Shown one piece after another: positions 1 to 9,697 of a stretch of 64,000 nt of DNA. The notes under the pieces are model-generated. The model was given only the letters and a program-made list of their open reading frames with translations. It ran no database searches and was not told the origin of the DNA. Both the position numbers and the translations under genes were made by a program. Each line of letters starts with the position of its first letter. Within the stretch, counting starts at the first letter, position 1. The stretch covers positions 1 through 64,000 of the forward strand of contig JADKIW010000001.1 in the NCBI GenBank assembly GCA_016721115.1, written 5' to 3'. This stretch comes from Candidatus Defluviilinea proxima (GTDB lineage: Bacteria; Chloroflexota; Anaerolineae; Anaerolineales; Villigracilaceae).

Positions 1-104
1 AAGAACTGTCTGGAAATCACCTAACAAAGCTAGTTTTTTCATGATGGAAAACAATCTCCCGTGTATAGATTTTAGGTCGAAGCTGATTAGCTGATTATAG
101 GAAA

Positions 105-149
105 TAGTCAACACTCTACCATGTCAGCTAATTGGTAGAGTATTGACTA
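105..149. terminator. Imperfect inverted repeat downstream of the ABC importer operon
   Basis: Two 16-nt arms (TAGTCAACACTCTACC at 105-120 and GGTAGAGTATTGACTA at 134-149) pair with a single mismatch around a 13-nt loop. It lies just past the 3' end of the minus-strand importer operon, and a T-rich stretch follows on that strand, so a factor-independent terminator is the simplest reading. Nothing else is seen in bases 1-192. Confidence 0.5.
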
Positions 150-192
150 TATGTATTTATGATATACACATGTGAATAGAAAGAATACTATT

Positions 193-1178
193 TCAAGGTT
201 CTTTCTGGACAAATTTATTAGTGAAAACATTAATCGGCTCGACTTTGTTGCTAATTACGTTTTGGTCGAATAGAATGTTTATAGTATCTTCCCAGCGTGT
301 ATCGACCGAATACCCTAAGCCATATTCCTCCGTAGTGTCCGTCAAAATTAATGGGATTAAAAGATCAAGTTCGCTTGTTATCTTGTTGCGATCCAGTTCG
401 GGGAATTTATTCATCATTATGTCGATGGCTTCACTGCGATGATCGAAAACGTAGTTCCATCCCTTAAATGTAGCATCGACAAATCTCTGAACAAGATCCG
501 GATTATTTTTATTGTCTCGTCTCTTGCAACAATAGAAACTCCATACATATTTATTCCATAATCTTAAGGAATAACTAATGGTTTTCTGACCGGCCTTTGA
601 ACTTGAAGTGGTATTTGAGTAAGAAAGCCAGGAAATGCATCAATTTGACCTGTGAGCAATGGCTCAATCCCAAAATTCACAGGTACTTCCGTCACTTGAG
701 ATTGATCTATACCATTGCGTTTTAATAGAGCAAGATATTCAGGATATGTAGAACTATTTAAGGCAACACCTATTTTCTTGCCAATTAAATCCTCTAGTTT
801 AGTTATACCCTTGCCGTCCAGTACAGTGAATGAAGTGGGATCATCTTGATATATCACCCCAATCACCTTAATTGGCATTCCACTGGAAACGCCTTGTATT
901 ACGTTAGCTCCAGCAGCCAAACTAAAATCAACATCTCCAGTGGCAAGCAATTTCACCGAATCGCCACTACCTGACCCTACGATAATCTCTACATTCATGC
1001 CGGCATCTTTATAATAGCCTTTTTCAGACGCTAAGTAGTATGCAACATGTTCTGCGCCAGGCTGCCAATTCAAGCGTAGTTTAACCTCATCGACTTGGCT
1101 GGCAGTGTTTTTGGAACAACTTGTTAAAAGGGTTACAACTAAAAGGAGCAACACAATTATTCGACGAAAATTGTTCAT
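193..1178 (-). pseudogene. NMT1/THI5-like ABC transporter substrate-binding lipoprotein, interrupted
   Basis: The first 204 residues open with a lipoprotein signal (hydrophobic stretch then lipobox LLTSC) and continue as an NMT1/THI5-like solute-binding protein, the family that binds thiamine pyrimidine precursors and some sulfonates. The reading frame meets TAA at 564-566. Past this stop the same frame reads DYGINMYGVSIVARDETI, which is typical family sequence. A second frame then continues as NNPDLVQRFVDATFKGW and the C-terminal part encoded at 193-417. The switch falls on a T-run (A-run in the gene) at about 506-510. One stop and one homopolymer frameshift therefore break an otherwise full-length gene of about 328 codons. 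It is the last gene of an importer operon with the permease and ATPase upstream. Either the gene is decaying or the assembly has errors; the substrate cannot be read from sequence. Confidence 0.8.
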
Positions 1179-1230
1179 GGCAATCCTCCTGTTTGGTGGT
1201 TGAATTACTCGACTGGTTCATACCAGCTCA

Positions 1231-1961
1231 TTAGTGATTTTCGAGGAAAGAGATTAGGGAAAATAACACCAACCCAATACTGCTGACGCAAATATAGCAC
1301 TAAAAATCAATTCCGTGTCTAAATATGCCTGAGCAATCATAATTAGGTGACCAATACCTCTGTCTGCACCGACTAACTCCCCTACAATAGCCCCAACAAC
1401 ACTCAGCGTTATTGCAACTTTAAAACCAGCAAACAAATATGGCATTGAAGATGGAACTTTTAGCTTAATAAAAATTTGAAATGGATGAGCTGAAAGACTT
1501 TTCATCAACTTAACCATTTGAGGATCGGTTGATTTTAACCCCTTTACAGTATTCACAACAATTGGAAAAAGAAACCAGCGCAGAAATAAAGATTTTAGGG
1601 TAATGCCAAAGCCAAACCAGATCATTATCAAGGGCGCAATCGCCACTACAGGAATTACTTTTGCCATTATTGCATATGGATATATTATTCTCTCAACTAA
1701 TGAAGATGTATTAATAAGCATTGCCACTACAATTCCAATAACGCACGCCAATAAGAAACCTGATACTGACTCGTACAACGTAACCACCGTATGAAAGTAT
1801 AAAATTGAATAATCCTTTATCATTCTTTGGATTATTTCAGACGGGGCGGGCAGAATGTATTGAGGGACACTAAATTTTTCGACAATTAATTGCCATGCGA
1901 TCAAAAGAAAAACAAAAAAGATAAATGGAACTGCCCTCGTAACCAGTTTTGCTCTTAACAT
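1231..1961 (-). pseudogene. ABC transporter permease (SsuC/ThiX-like), frameshifted
   Basis: This is a BPD_transp_1-type inner-membrane permease with several membrane spans and an EAA-like loop region. The uninterrupted frame runs 1254-1961 (235 aa) but ends abnormally in GWCYFP. Adding one G to the GGG run near 1273 restores the ending LVLFSLISFLENH and a stop at 1231. A second oddity lies near 1570-1600: the frame is one residue short of the family pattern, and shifting it reads IFISALVSF, as expected before FPIVVN. That is consistent with lost bases in the A4 and T5 runs there. It is preceded by 13 nt after the ATPase gene and followed by the binding protein, as in nitrate/sulfonate/thiamine-precursor importers. 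It should encode the channel of that importer if the indels are assembly errors. Confidence 0.75.
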
Positions 1962-1974
1962 AAAACTCTCTCGA

Positions 1975-2733
1975 TTATTTCTCTTTTAAGGCTTGCTGAG
2001 TCTCGGAATAAGCTTGATAAAACTCCGGCGACGACAAAATAGTCGTATCCCTTGGTTTGGGCAACTTTACCTCAATAATTTTCTTTATAATGCTCGGCCT
2101 TTTTGAAAGCACAAAAATTTTATCAGATAAAAATATTGCCTCATTAATATTATGCGTGACAAAAACCACCGTTCTTTTAGTTACAGAAAGTATGTTTATA
2201 AGTTCATCATACATCTCTTGACGCGTAATATCATCTAACGCATTAAATGGCTCGTCCATAAGTAAAATCGGGGATTCTGTAATTAGTGCACGAGCAATCC
2301 CTACACGCTGTTTCATACCCCCAGATAACTCCTTTGGAAACGAATTCACAAAATCATCTAATCCAACCAAATGGATATATTCTAAGGCGAGTTTATTTGC
2401 CTCAGAATTTTTTACACCCTTTAATTCCAATGGTAGTCTAACATTTTCCAAAATGTTTCTCCAAGGAAATAATACATAATCTTGAAACACAAAACCACTT
2501 GCATCTTTTACGAGTCCAAAATCTACCTTGACATCACCTTGGGTTGGCTTAAGAATGTTTGCGATAAGGTATAGGAGTGTGGACTTGCCGCAACCGGATG
2601 GTCCAATAAGAGTTATAAATTCATTTTTATTAATTAAGAAAGACAATCCCTTAATAATATTGAGGGTATTGCTGTCTTCCAAGCGATACTCAAAATGAAC
2701 ATCATTAAATTCAATCGCAGCGTGTTTATCCAT
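1975..2733 (-). CDS. ABC transporter ATP-binding protein, NMT1/nitrate/sulfonate importer type
   Basis: A 252-aa cytoplasmic ATPase that drives the importer encoded by the two downstream genes. Visible motifs are the Walker A GPSGCGKST near residue 43, the ABC signature LSGGMKQR, the Walker B LLMDEPFNALD and the switch histidine in VFVTHN. Size and motifs match SsuB/TauB/ThiZ proteins. Unlike both neighbours its frame is intact. The start ATG at 2733 is preceded by AAGGAGA-like sequence. The family imports small organic anions or thiamine pyrimidine precursors. The nearby TPP-dependent decarboxylase genes make a thiamine-precursor substrate attractive, but this is only a contextual inference. 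Confidence 0.9.
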   Translation of the reverse strand: MDKHAAIEFNDVHFEYRLEDSNTLNIIKGLSFLINKNEFITLIGPSGCGKSTLLYLIANILKPTQGDVKVDFGLVKDASGFVFQDYVLFPWRNILENVRLPLELKGVKNSEANKLALEYIHLVGLDDFVNSFPKELSGGMKQRVGIARALITESPILLMDEPFNALDDITRQEMYDELINILSVTKRTVVFVTHNINEAIFLSDKIFVLSKRPSIIKKIIEVKLPKPRDTTILSSPEFYQAYSETQQALKEK

Positions 2734-2845
2734 GAAGGAGATTCATTTCGTAAAAGGAGTATCTAGTTTTTAATACTGTTTATTTTATATTTCAATTCAA
2801 CGGCATGTATCTGACACAGAATTTCAAATGATAAAAATAACAACT

Positions 2846-2874
2846 AGATGCCTGAGTTTGAGGCTTAGGCATCT
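2846..2874. terminator. Hairpin between Nudix and ABC ATPase genes
   Basis: AGATGCCT at 2846-2853 pairs with AGGCATCT at 2867-2874, with further pairing towards the loop. On the plus strand TTT follows; on the minus strand the run lies on the wrong side. It sits in the 194-bp gap between the Nudix gene and the ATPase gene and may separate two transcription units. Promoter sequence for the importer could also lie in this gap. Confidence 0.4.
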
Positions 2875-2927
2875 TTTATGAAATTCGACCAAGAAACTAA
2901 ATTGTTGAGCAATAACAATTGTATTTT

Positions 2928-3335
2928 CTAGTCAGCTAATAGCCCTTTCTCGTGAAGCCAATCAAAAATGATTTTGTCAACGGGTGAGCTCTTGTCTTTA
3001 TCTTTATGAGTAAACCAGACCATCTCTGCTATTTCAGAATCAGGAGTTAACACCCCTGTATAATCTGCAGAATAACAAGTCATACGAACAATTAGACCTT
3101 CTTTTTTGCCATGCGCTTGAGCCTCAAAGACGCCAACTAATTTTATGGTATCGGGAATTAAATCAATACTCAATTCCTCTTTCGCCTCTCTAATTAATGC
3201 TTGATTGTCCGTTTCATCTCCTCCTTTTTCCTCCAGGAATATAATATATATCCTTTCCTTTTGACAAGGTACTTAATATCTTTTATCTACAACATGAATC
3301 CATGCTAATTTATCTATGAACGTTGGGTTTTCCAT
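2928..3335 (-). pseudogene. Nudix hydrolase, two homopolymer frameshifts
   Basis: The start ATG at 3335 follows a GGAG ribosome-binding site, and the reading MENPTFIDKLAWIHVVDK then stops. Shifting by one base at the TTTT run 3281-3284 gives KILSTLSKGKDIYYIPGGK. A further shift at the TTTTT run 3225-3229 gives GGDETDNQALIREAKEEL. Together these rebuild a complete Nudix box (G-x5-E-x7-REAKEEL-S-I). The losses sum to three bases, so start and end are in the same frame. The intact C-terminal 81 aa are 2928-3173. Nudix enzymes cleave nucleoside diphosphates linked to another moiety, and MutT-like or NADH-pyrophosphatase-like roles are both possible. It lies in the same operon as the phosphoribosyltransferase-like gene. 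As written it encodes no functional enzyme; the indel pattern suggests sequencing error. Confidence 0.75.
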
Positions 3336-3336
3336 C

Positions 3337-3909
3337 TTATTTTCTCCTCTTATATAGATTTGTTAGTCGATTTTCAATTACCTCATCAAATTGACTGTTG
3401 GTGAGATGATTTACAGAATCGTGCCCCTTCTTATAAAGGGCAAGTAGTTTATCCTCGCTTACTCCATTCCACCAAATCCGTTTCTTCATCCAATCATCAT
3501 AAGATAATGAGTAATCCATAAAATTGCTTTTTACTAATAAATAATCCTCGATATTTAGTGGCGACTTTTTGAGACTTTCCCAATAATGAATTAAATTATT
3601 CGTATATATTTTAGGCTCAAACGCCCTGGATCCGCCATCATAAATTGCACATCTCTCAAGGTAGCAGACCGGATTTGAAACACTTTCAAGTTCGAATTCA
3701 ATAGTTGACGGATAATCCTTCCTGAAAAAATCTGTGTATTGCAGGTGGTTAGAATTTAAGCGCTCATCAAATTCATAAAGATTAAATATTTGCTCAACGA
3801 AAAGTACAGTCATACCTTCAAAACTATCACCTAATCTTTCAGTTAACAATTTTGACAATTCAACGCATGCATCTAAAGCTTTCGATGTGCCAATTGTTAT
3901 GAACAGCAA
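3337..3909 (-). CDS. C-terminal half of the phosphoribosyltransferase-like protein, separated by an in-frame stop
   Basis: This 190-aa frame has no ATG at its beginning; the first usable codon is TTG at 3909. It is in exactly the same frame as the PRTase-like gene upstream, separated only by TAA at 3922-3924 and four further codons, so both pieces were probably one protein of about 370 aa. It starts with LLFITIGTSKALDACVELSK, a beta-strand-Gly-loop-helix pattern, and ends with basic residues (YKRRK). No named domain was recognised. It may be the partner domain of the PRTase, or a separate protein made by reinitiation. It abuts the Nudix start codon. Confidence 0.5.
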   Translation of the reverse strand: MLFITIGTSKALDACVELSKLLTERLGDSFEGMTVLFVEQIFNLYEFDERLNSNHLQYTDFFRKDYPSTIEFELESVSNPVCYLERCAIYDGGSRAFEPKIYTNNLIHYWESLKKSPLNIEDYLLVKSNFMDYSLSYDDWMKKRIWWNGVSEDKLLALYKKGHDSVNHLTNSQFDEVIENRLTNLYKRRK

Positions 3910-3921
3910 ACGTTTTGGTTT

Positions 3922-4443
3922 TTATTTTCCGATAGGATGATCGATTGTGCGTTGCACTGCTTGTTTGATTGTTGTGCCTGTAGCACTAATATCACCGAAA
4001 CACAAAAGTGATTGGTCTTGCACGCTCCATTTTTCATATGCTGCCTCGGCGATATCAAATCCGCCTTCTTTTGGGACGCGCTGGCTAGAAATGAAGGATA
4101 CTTCCGAGGTTCTTTCCAGCGTTTTATGAATAATCTCATGTAAGTTGAAATTCAGCCCCCCTCTCAATATATACAATATATCTATAGGGTCGGAGCTCAA
4201 TTGTTTTGCAATATCTGAAGGATACAGCTTAAGAGCATCAAGAACATTGCTTAAGCCATTACTGAAAATGATTTGGAACTCACTGCCACAGATTTCCGGA
4301 GAATTTAGCAACAGTCGCGTTTCCGGTGTTGTAAATACTAATACCTCTAGTTTTTCGTGTAAAACCCCATCGAAGTTCGTTGAATATATGGCAGAATTAT
4401 CCTGCTGCTGAACGACTTTGGTCAAGGTAAGGTTTTTTGACAT
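3922..4443 (-). CDS. Type I phosphoribosyltransferase-like protein
   Basis: A 173-aa cytoplasmic protein with a good start (AGGAG, then ATG at 4443). Residues 151-158 read DISATGTT after the strand LLCFG, which matches the PRPP-binding loop of type I phosphoribosyltransferases. ILRGGLNF near residues 92-99 resembles the strand-loop that binds pyrophosphate. The family transfers ribose-5-phosphate from PRPP to a base or other acceptor. The base-specific hood was not recognised, so the substrate is unknown. The gene follows the TPP-enzyme beta subunit by 30 bp. A TAA ends it where the same frame would continue into the next piece (3337-3909). PRTases of this loose type also occur in predicted nucleoside-like biosynthetic modules, but membership here is a guess. 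Confidence 0.65.
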   Translation of the reverse strand: MSKNLTLTKVVQQQDNSAIYSTNFDGVLHEKLEVLVFTTPETRLLLNSPEICGSEFQIIFSNGLSNVLDALKLYPSDIAKQLSSDPIDILYILRGGLNFNLHEIIHKTLERTSEVSFISSQRVPKEGGFDIAEAAYEKWSVQDQSLLCFGDISATGTTIKQAVQRTIDHPIGK

Positions 4444-4473
4444 AGATATCTCCTCTTGCTAGCGCTTTGATAC

Positions 4474-5070
4474 TCATCCTTTTATTGCCGGATCAACAAT
4501 TTTTTTATTCAAAATTTTTTGAAGATGGCGCTGAAATCGATACCTTGACTCAATGCCATCAATATCTTTAGTAAAAGTGTCAATCGTTTTATCATTTTTT
4601 ATTTTCACAATAATGTACAAAAATCTTTTTGGGTAATCAGAAAAAGCTATGCTAAGCTCCTCAATGGTCGACACTTCAATTATTCTTAATCCCCACGCTT
4701 TTCCGAGTAATGCCCAATTGAGATGTGAATAACGACTTGGCATCCCCCCTCCGGATTCGTAAATCTCATTGTCCAAAACTAATATGGTAAGGTTATTTAA
4801 ATCATTAGCTAGCACGCCGAGTGTAGATAATAAGGATAAATCCATAAGATGGCTACCATCTGAATCGAGCGCAATAACTGGCTTACTTTCTCCAACCGCT
4901 AGAGCGACACCAATTGATAATGAACAAATCGCTCCCATGCAATCGATAAATAATGTTTGTTCTCGATTTCTCTGAAACATTTCTTCGCCAGTCCGTCCAA
5001 GAGACACAACAATTGAGGTTTGTTCAGTCATTTTGCTCTCAACGAAGTCGATTACATCACTGGTATTCAT
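4474..5070 (-). CDS. TPP-dependent decarboxylase, beta subunit (sulfopyruvate/phosphonopyruvate decarboxylase-like)
   Basis: A 198-aa protein with the TPP-binding pattern: ALDSDGSHLMDL around residue 67, followed some 28 residues later by LVLDNEIYESGG, equivalent to the GDG...NN motif that holds Mg-TPP. Length and split architecture match the beta subunit of sulfopyruvate decarboxylase (ComE) or the C-terminal half of phosphonopyruvate decarboxylase. These enzymes decarboxylate a 3-substituted pyruvate to an aldehyde. The gene overlaps the alpha-subunit stop by 4 nt (ATGA), so the two are translationally coupled. No sulfolactate or phosphoenolpyruvate mutase gene is near, so the actual 2-oxo acid is unknown. 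Confidence 0.8.
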   Translation of the reverse strand: MNTSDVIDFVESKMTEQTSIVVSLGRTGEEMFQRNREQTLFIDCMGAICSLSIGVALAVGESKPVIALDSDGSHLMDLSLLSTLGVLANDLNNLTILVLDNEIYESGGGMPSRYSHLNWALLGKAWGLRIIEVSTIEELSIAFSDYPKRFLYIIVKIKNDKTIDTFTKDIDGIESRYRFQRHLQKILNKKIVDPAIKG

Positions 5071-5579
5071 TTTTTTAGCTCACTCAAAAAGCTTGCTTCA
5101 GCTACAAGGGCAATGCTAGTCTGACCAGACGAGAGCATACGGAATGAATTCTCCAACATTAGAGATAATTCTGAAATTGATCTTAAGGATTCCCATCTAA
5201 ATTGCAGCATCTCCAATAAAGGCTGTTGGGTCTGATGATGTGCGATCCCCCACCAATTCCGCTCACCGAATTCACCTCTATGCGATATTAAGTAACACGA
5301 AAATAACCTATGCGACAAGTGAAATCGCGCTATTATTTCGCACGCATTTCTGATGCCAGAATTTTCCATTACAGCGAGAGTCTTAGTGCCAGACATATTC
5401 AATCCAGTAGAAATACCAACACAATCAGATTCGTGTGCTACCTGAATATATTTAATTCTATTTCCTGCTTGAATTTTTTTACATAATGGGCTGAGGTGTG
5501 AATCGGGTAATGCAACAACGGCTTGAATACCCGCCTCTACCAATTTATTATACACTAGTTCCAAATTATCGCCTGACAT
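5067..5579 (-). CDS. TPP-dependent decarboxylase, alpha subunit (ComD/Ppd N-terminal-like)
   Basis: A 170-aa pyrimidine-domain subunit of a two-gene TPP enzyme. LVEAGIQAVVALPDSHLSPL and the Glu of VAHESDCVGISTGLNMSG match the sulfopyruvate/phosphonopyruvate decarboxylase alpha region, where a conserved Glu activates the cofactor. RGEFGERNWWGIAHHQ near residue 100 resembles the family's substrate loop. It partners with the beta subunit encoded directly downstream. Its start overlaps the reconstructed 3' end of the kinase-FGE gene by about 14 nt, showing tight operon packing. Product and substrate remain open. Confidence 0.8.
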   Translation of the reverse strand: MSGDNLELVYNKLVEAGIQAVVALPDSHLSPLCKKIQAGNRIKYIQVAHESDCVGISTGLNMSGTKTLAVMENSGIRNACEIIARFHLSHRLFSCYLISHRGEFGERNWWGIAHHQTQQPLLEMLQFRWESLRSISELSLMLENSFRMLSSGQTSIALVAEASFLSELKK

Positions 5580-8269
5580 TTTTAATTACCCCACTTTTTC
5601 CAAGGTTCTTATTTTCAATTTCATTCTCAGGGGGATTGGCAACTACTAACCGAAATCCGTAAGAACGAAGATAAGCATCATGGTCTTCCACGGCGATTGG
5701 CTGGTCTACAATTGTGATTATCACTAAACCAAGATCCGCCACGCCCGGCACGAAGCCCCTTCCTTACCCGCTTACTAAACATTGCATCTGGTCCTGAATT
5801 TACAGGATTCACACAGCTTCCGAAAGGAAGTTCTGAGCAATATCTATAAAAGAGAGATTCTTCATTAGGTAAAACATCAAAAATATCTTCGCACCACTCC
5901 CACACATTTCCCAGCATATCAAATAGCCCCCATGAGTTAGGCGGAAAGGTGCCCACCGGCGTTGGATGACCATGTCTCTTGCCTGTATTTAACATATTCA
6001 TATCAAATGTGTTACCCCAAGGGTAAACAGTACGAGAATCAGCCCGACAAGCGTATTCCCACTCAGCCTCTGAAGGCAGTCGATAGTCTAAATCATCTTG
6101 TTCTGATCGCCAAAGGATATACTCCTTAACATCAATCCAGGAAACAAAAACTACTGGGGCGGTTGCTTCTCTCCATGACTTATTAAATGTTTTTTCGTTC
6201 ATGAAATGAAGTAAAAAATTATCGCCAGAGCCGCGGTATTTTGTTTCAGCACAAAATCTTCTAAACATAGAATTTGTTACCAGCGTAGTAGCCATAAAGA
6301 AGGGCTTATCAAATCTAACCTTGTGAACTGGACGCTCATCTGGATATTTTGTGCCTCCCATTAAATACTCACCTGATGGAATTTGCCTGAAAACAGTTCC
6401 GTCGGAGGAACGCCAATATCTGGGCTGAGGGTTATCATTACTTAATTCAGGCAGTAACGCATTATCAGTAATAGCTGTGTTTTTTGGGGGAGTTATCTTT
6501 GTATCAATTTCTTGATTGTTTTCAGTTTCAATATATTCCTTATTAATGATTCTGAATCTTTCTAATATGGCGGAAGCACTTGGGGGACGGTTTTCAGGGA
6601 TAGGTTCAAGTAAACTCAATAATGCATTTCTAAAATCTAAATTCCCTTTATAACTCTGGTATAACCATTTTCGATGATCTGGCAAAGGCTTTCCGGCTAA
6701 TAAATGGACAAGACATACACCAAGTGAATACAGGTCTGATCGGGCATCTGATGTTCCATCACGTTGTTCAGGGGGCATATAACCAATAGTGCCTATAGCA
6801 TCACCCATAAGAGTAAGTGACTGATTAGAATCAATAAACTTACTTACGCCAAAATCACACAGTAGATATCTGTCTCCTGAAACTAAAATATTTGATAGCT
6901 TTATATCTCTATGTAATATACCTGTTTCATGGACAGCCTTTAGAGCTGTAAAACATTTGATCCCAATCCCTAAAACAAGATTCCAATCTGCTTGTCCCCA
7001 TCTCTCCATGTATTCTTGAAGCGAACCTTCTTCAGCAAGCTGCAGAATGATATACGGAAATCCCTCATTAGTCTCGCCGTATTCGTACAAATCAATTCCC
7101 GCAGATTTTCCGCGTAACTTTGCAAGGACTTGCGCCTCTATCTCAAACCTTTTTCTTAATCGCGGATCTTGAGATATTTCAGGTAGGATTATCTTTAATG
7201 CGCGAACCTCTTTTAATCCTGTATGGAATACTTTGTAAACAATACCATATCTTCCTTGTCCAATTACCCCTAGCAACTCATAACCAGCAGGAGGGGTAAA
7301 GTTAAATAAACTTTTCGACGATTTGGATAGCGACTTAAGCCAGGGTGGCTTGTTGTTGTCATGAAATTCCAGTAATGTTTGAGAGATCTTAATCGATCCG
7401 TTTATTAAAGAAACCATCTCTTCTTCTAGTTCAGATGGACCTTGTTTAATATTGTCTTTATGAAATTCATAGCTTTGCCAATAAACATGCCCGTTTTTAT
7501 GTGAATAGAAATAACATCGAGGTGCATCCATCTTCTCGTCGGGAAGGATTATCAGTATTGGATTAAGTGAATATGCGGTTGACAAATTCGGTGACATTAG
7601 CAACGTGACTTGGGGATCAATAGGCTTGTCTAATCGCCATATCTCATATGGGAAAGTTGGATTGCATCCCTGTGCCAATCTAATTACAGCTTCGAAACAT
7701 GATGGGTTTCTTATAAATCGAACTTCCTCGCATATTACAAATGGATAATTTGCCAAAAATGACAAAGATCGAAAGGCATTCCTAAATACAGGTTCTGCTT
7801 CTTCCAAAATATTTTTAGCAGTTAGGCTAGTAATTGTCCCACCATGTACATAATCATTTCTCCATTCAATAAGTTTTTTTACTGATTTTATATATTCGGA
7901 TTGTTTTCCCTCGTTATTTTTAAGGCATTGTATTATCAATGATGTTAGTTCATTAGTTTCTGATGATTTTTCTACGTTTGATACAACTATTTCCAGAAGT
8001 TTTTCCCACGTGCCAAACGAAGGGCTATTTAATTTTACGCGACTCAAGTCCTGTATTAGTTTTTCGTTATTCGTATTGGTTAATCCAAATGATACCGCAA
8101 CCAAAAACTTGAGAGATGCTTCACTAGCCGACAAAAGGAAACCAAGCTTGTCGTAAGGCTCTCGCGATACCCGATAACGCCGGTATAAATCTGCTAAAGG
8201 ATATGGAAACAAATATTCATATATATAATTTTCGTTATGGTACTTAGCAAGAATATTTTCGTCTCCCAT
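5566..8269 (-). CDS. HEPN-like / Ser-Thr protein kinase / formylglycine-generating-enzyme-like fusion, frameshift near the C-terminus
   Basis: Three regions are seen. Residues 1 to about 310 are helical and contain R137-N-D-Y-V-H142, an RX4H pattern as in HEPN domains. Residues about 320-590 are a Hanks-type kinase: glycine loop IGQGRYGIVYKV, invariant Lys in ALKI, HRDIKLSN, DFGVSKF and GTIGYMPPEQ. Residues about 610-860 are an FGE/SUMF1 (C-type-lectin-like) domain, with the typical RLPSEAEWEYACRA, LGNVWEWCED and RGGSWF. The open frame stops early at 5678 after NRRGRP. The other frame supplies the usual ending DAYLRSYGFRLVVANPP and stops at 5566, so a small indel lies at about 5681-5688. Kinase-FGE fusions are known in bacteria; the target is unknown. 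Without the indel the protein is about 900 aa. It probably regulates, or is regulated with, the downstream TPP-enzyme operon. Confidence 0.8.
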
Positions 8270-8298
8270 AAAACTCTCCCTTTTGAATTGTGAAATTA

Positions 8299-8889
8299 TT
8301 AGTAATTACTGGCTGTTACATTAGACTCTTCTAGCCCCAATTGATTGTGCAAGAATCTACATCGAGTATATAAAAGATCAGGGTCTTCTGCCGCAAAAAT
8401 ATATTTTTCAATTTTTAGATCAGAAATTAAACTATTTAATTCCAATAACCATTTCTGGTACCAGACACTAACTTTTTTGACCTGATCAGTAGGTATTTCG
8501 AGCATTCGCTCTGTCATTTCATCTGGCGTGGTTGACATGTACAGGAGACGTATATGTACACGTGAATTTACATTAGCTATGGTTTTGTACATATTCTCTG
8601 TAGGATGACCGCCTCTCATAACAGAATATACATAATTTTGAATATGCCAACCTATTACTATCGCTTTTTCATTTGTTGAGGAGAATAATTCCCTGTCAAC
8701 GCTTTCCTGTTTTTCGAATATTAGTTGATCATAATTTTCTGACCGAATCCAAGGTAGTGAATTCGCCTCCCCAACAGAATATGCGACGCTTGTATATAAA
8801 GGAATCTGATATGTGCTTTCCATATATCTTCCTAAAAGCAATTGCCCGGATGTAGGCAAACCACATATTACATACAGATTTTTTATCAT
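8299..8889 (-). CDS. P-loop NTPase-like protein of unknown function
   Basis: I chose ATG 8889 because GAGGAATAAAT precedes it; an upstream-extended frame to 9063 has no ribosome-binding site and an unlikely leader. The 196-aa protein opens with a strand and a degenerate Walker A, ICGLPTSGQLLLGRYM, where Gln replaces the usual Lys. This resembles nucleotide kinases, zeta-toxin-like kinases or sulfotransferases. RLLYMSTTPDEMTERML in the middle fits the arm that follows a conserved strand in kinases. It is the first gene of the 0.2-8.9 kb operon and is 29 bp from the kinase-FGE gene. No function is assigned. Loss of the Lys argues against ordinary ATP binding. Confidence 0.55.
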   Translation of the reverse strand: MIKNLYVICGLPTSGQLLLGRYMESTYQIPLYTSVAYSVGEANSLPWIRSENYDQLIFEKQESVDRELFSSTNEKAIVIGWHIQNYVYSVMRGGHPTENMYKTIANVNSRVHIRLLYMSTTPDEMTERMLEIPTDQVKKVSVWYQKWLLELNSLISDLKIEKYIFAAEDPDLLYTRCRFLHNQLGLEESNVTASNY

Positions 8890-9697
8890 ATTTATTCCTC
8901 TGTTGTGGAGAATCAAGTTTAACCGGCGTGGTGATGGAAAAACCAGGGTCATTTTATTTAACAGAACCATTATTATTTTAGAAATAACGATAAGCGTAAA
9001 TGAATAGTCGAAGTATACCTTGATTTTAAAATTTTGTTCTTGATAACTCATATATATCGTCAAAAAACGCTCTTTTTATTCGCCTCATTTGAAGACCAGG
9101 CGAAAACTTTGTGGTGCCAATTAATTCCTAAACTGGTTTGATCGACCTGGATTCAAGGCAATGTTGGGATGAGCAATAAATATGATAACTTCTCTCTTTC
9201 TACAACAATAGTAAAATTGACTCATGATCTCTTACTGCGAATAATGTAATTCTCATGCCGATTAGTACAGGATACCTACCGCGTGCCCATACCCATGATT
9301 GCCCAATTTATGATATTGTCGTTGCTGAACACCCAACTTGGTATTCGGACTGATTTTTCCAATAATATAATCACAGGATTTAATCAGGTGATAACCCTAT
9401 CCTTTTAACGTAGTTATTGTGTACAGGTCTTGAACAAAGCGTTTTATGGCACGCCGTAAAGTACGTTAGTTATTGAGCTAGGGCGGATTCTGTGTCAAGC
9501 TCATACAAGCGCAAATGAAATTTTTTAATTGAGCGAGTGACACTCAAAGAAAGCCCCACATAAGGGGCCTTATTGATGAAACCATCTACTCCGCATCCTG
9601 TCCCTCATGCTCAAAAAAGAAGCAATTTTTAACTGGAACAGGTAAAATTATTTGCTTCGCCGTTTTACGTTTCAAATTCTTCATATGAGGTATACAT
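8890..9697. other. 808-bp intergenic region with no recognised gene
   Basis: No convincing coding frame is present. The left part probably contains the promoter for the minus-strand operon. A short hairpin lies at 9551-9571 (GCCCC/GGGGC). The right end carries the ribosome-binding site ATGAGG for the gene at 9698. No tRNA-like cloverleaf was seen. The base composition changes here from AT-rich on the left to more balanced on the right, so an island edge is possible. Confidence 0.5.

Noticed and set aside
5678..8269. FGE/C-type-lectin domain as the variable target of a diversity-generating retroelement
   Set aside because: No reverse transcriptase and no template repeat were seen near the gene, and the window's left edge offers only transporter genes.
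8890..9697. tRNA gene as integration target
   Set aside because: No cloverleaf with T-loop GTTCRA and a paired acceptor stem was found in the region.
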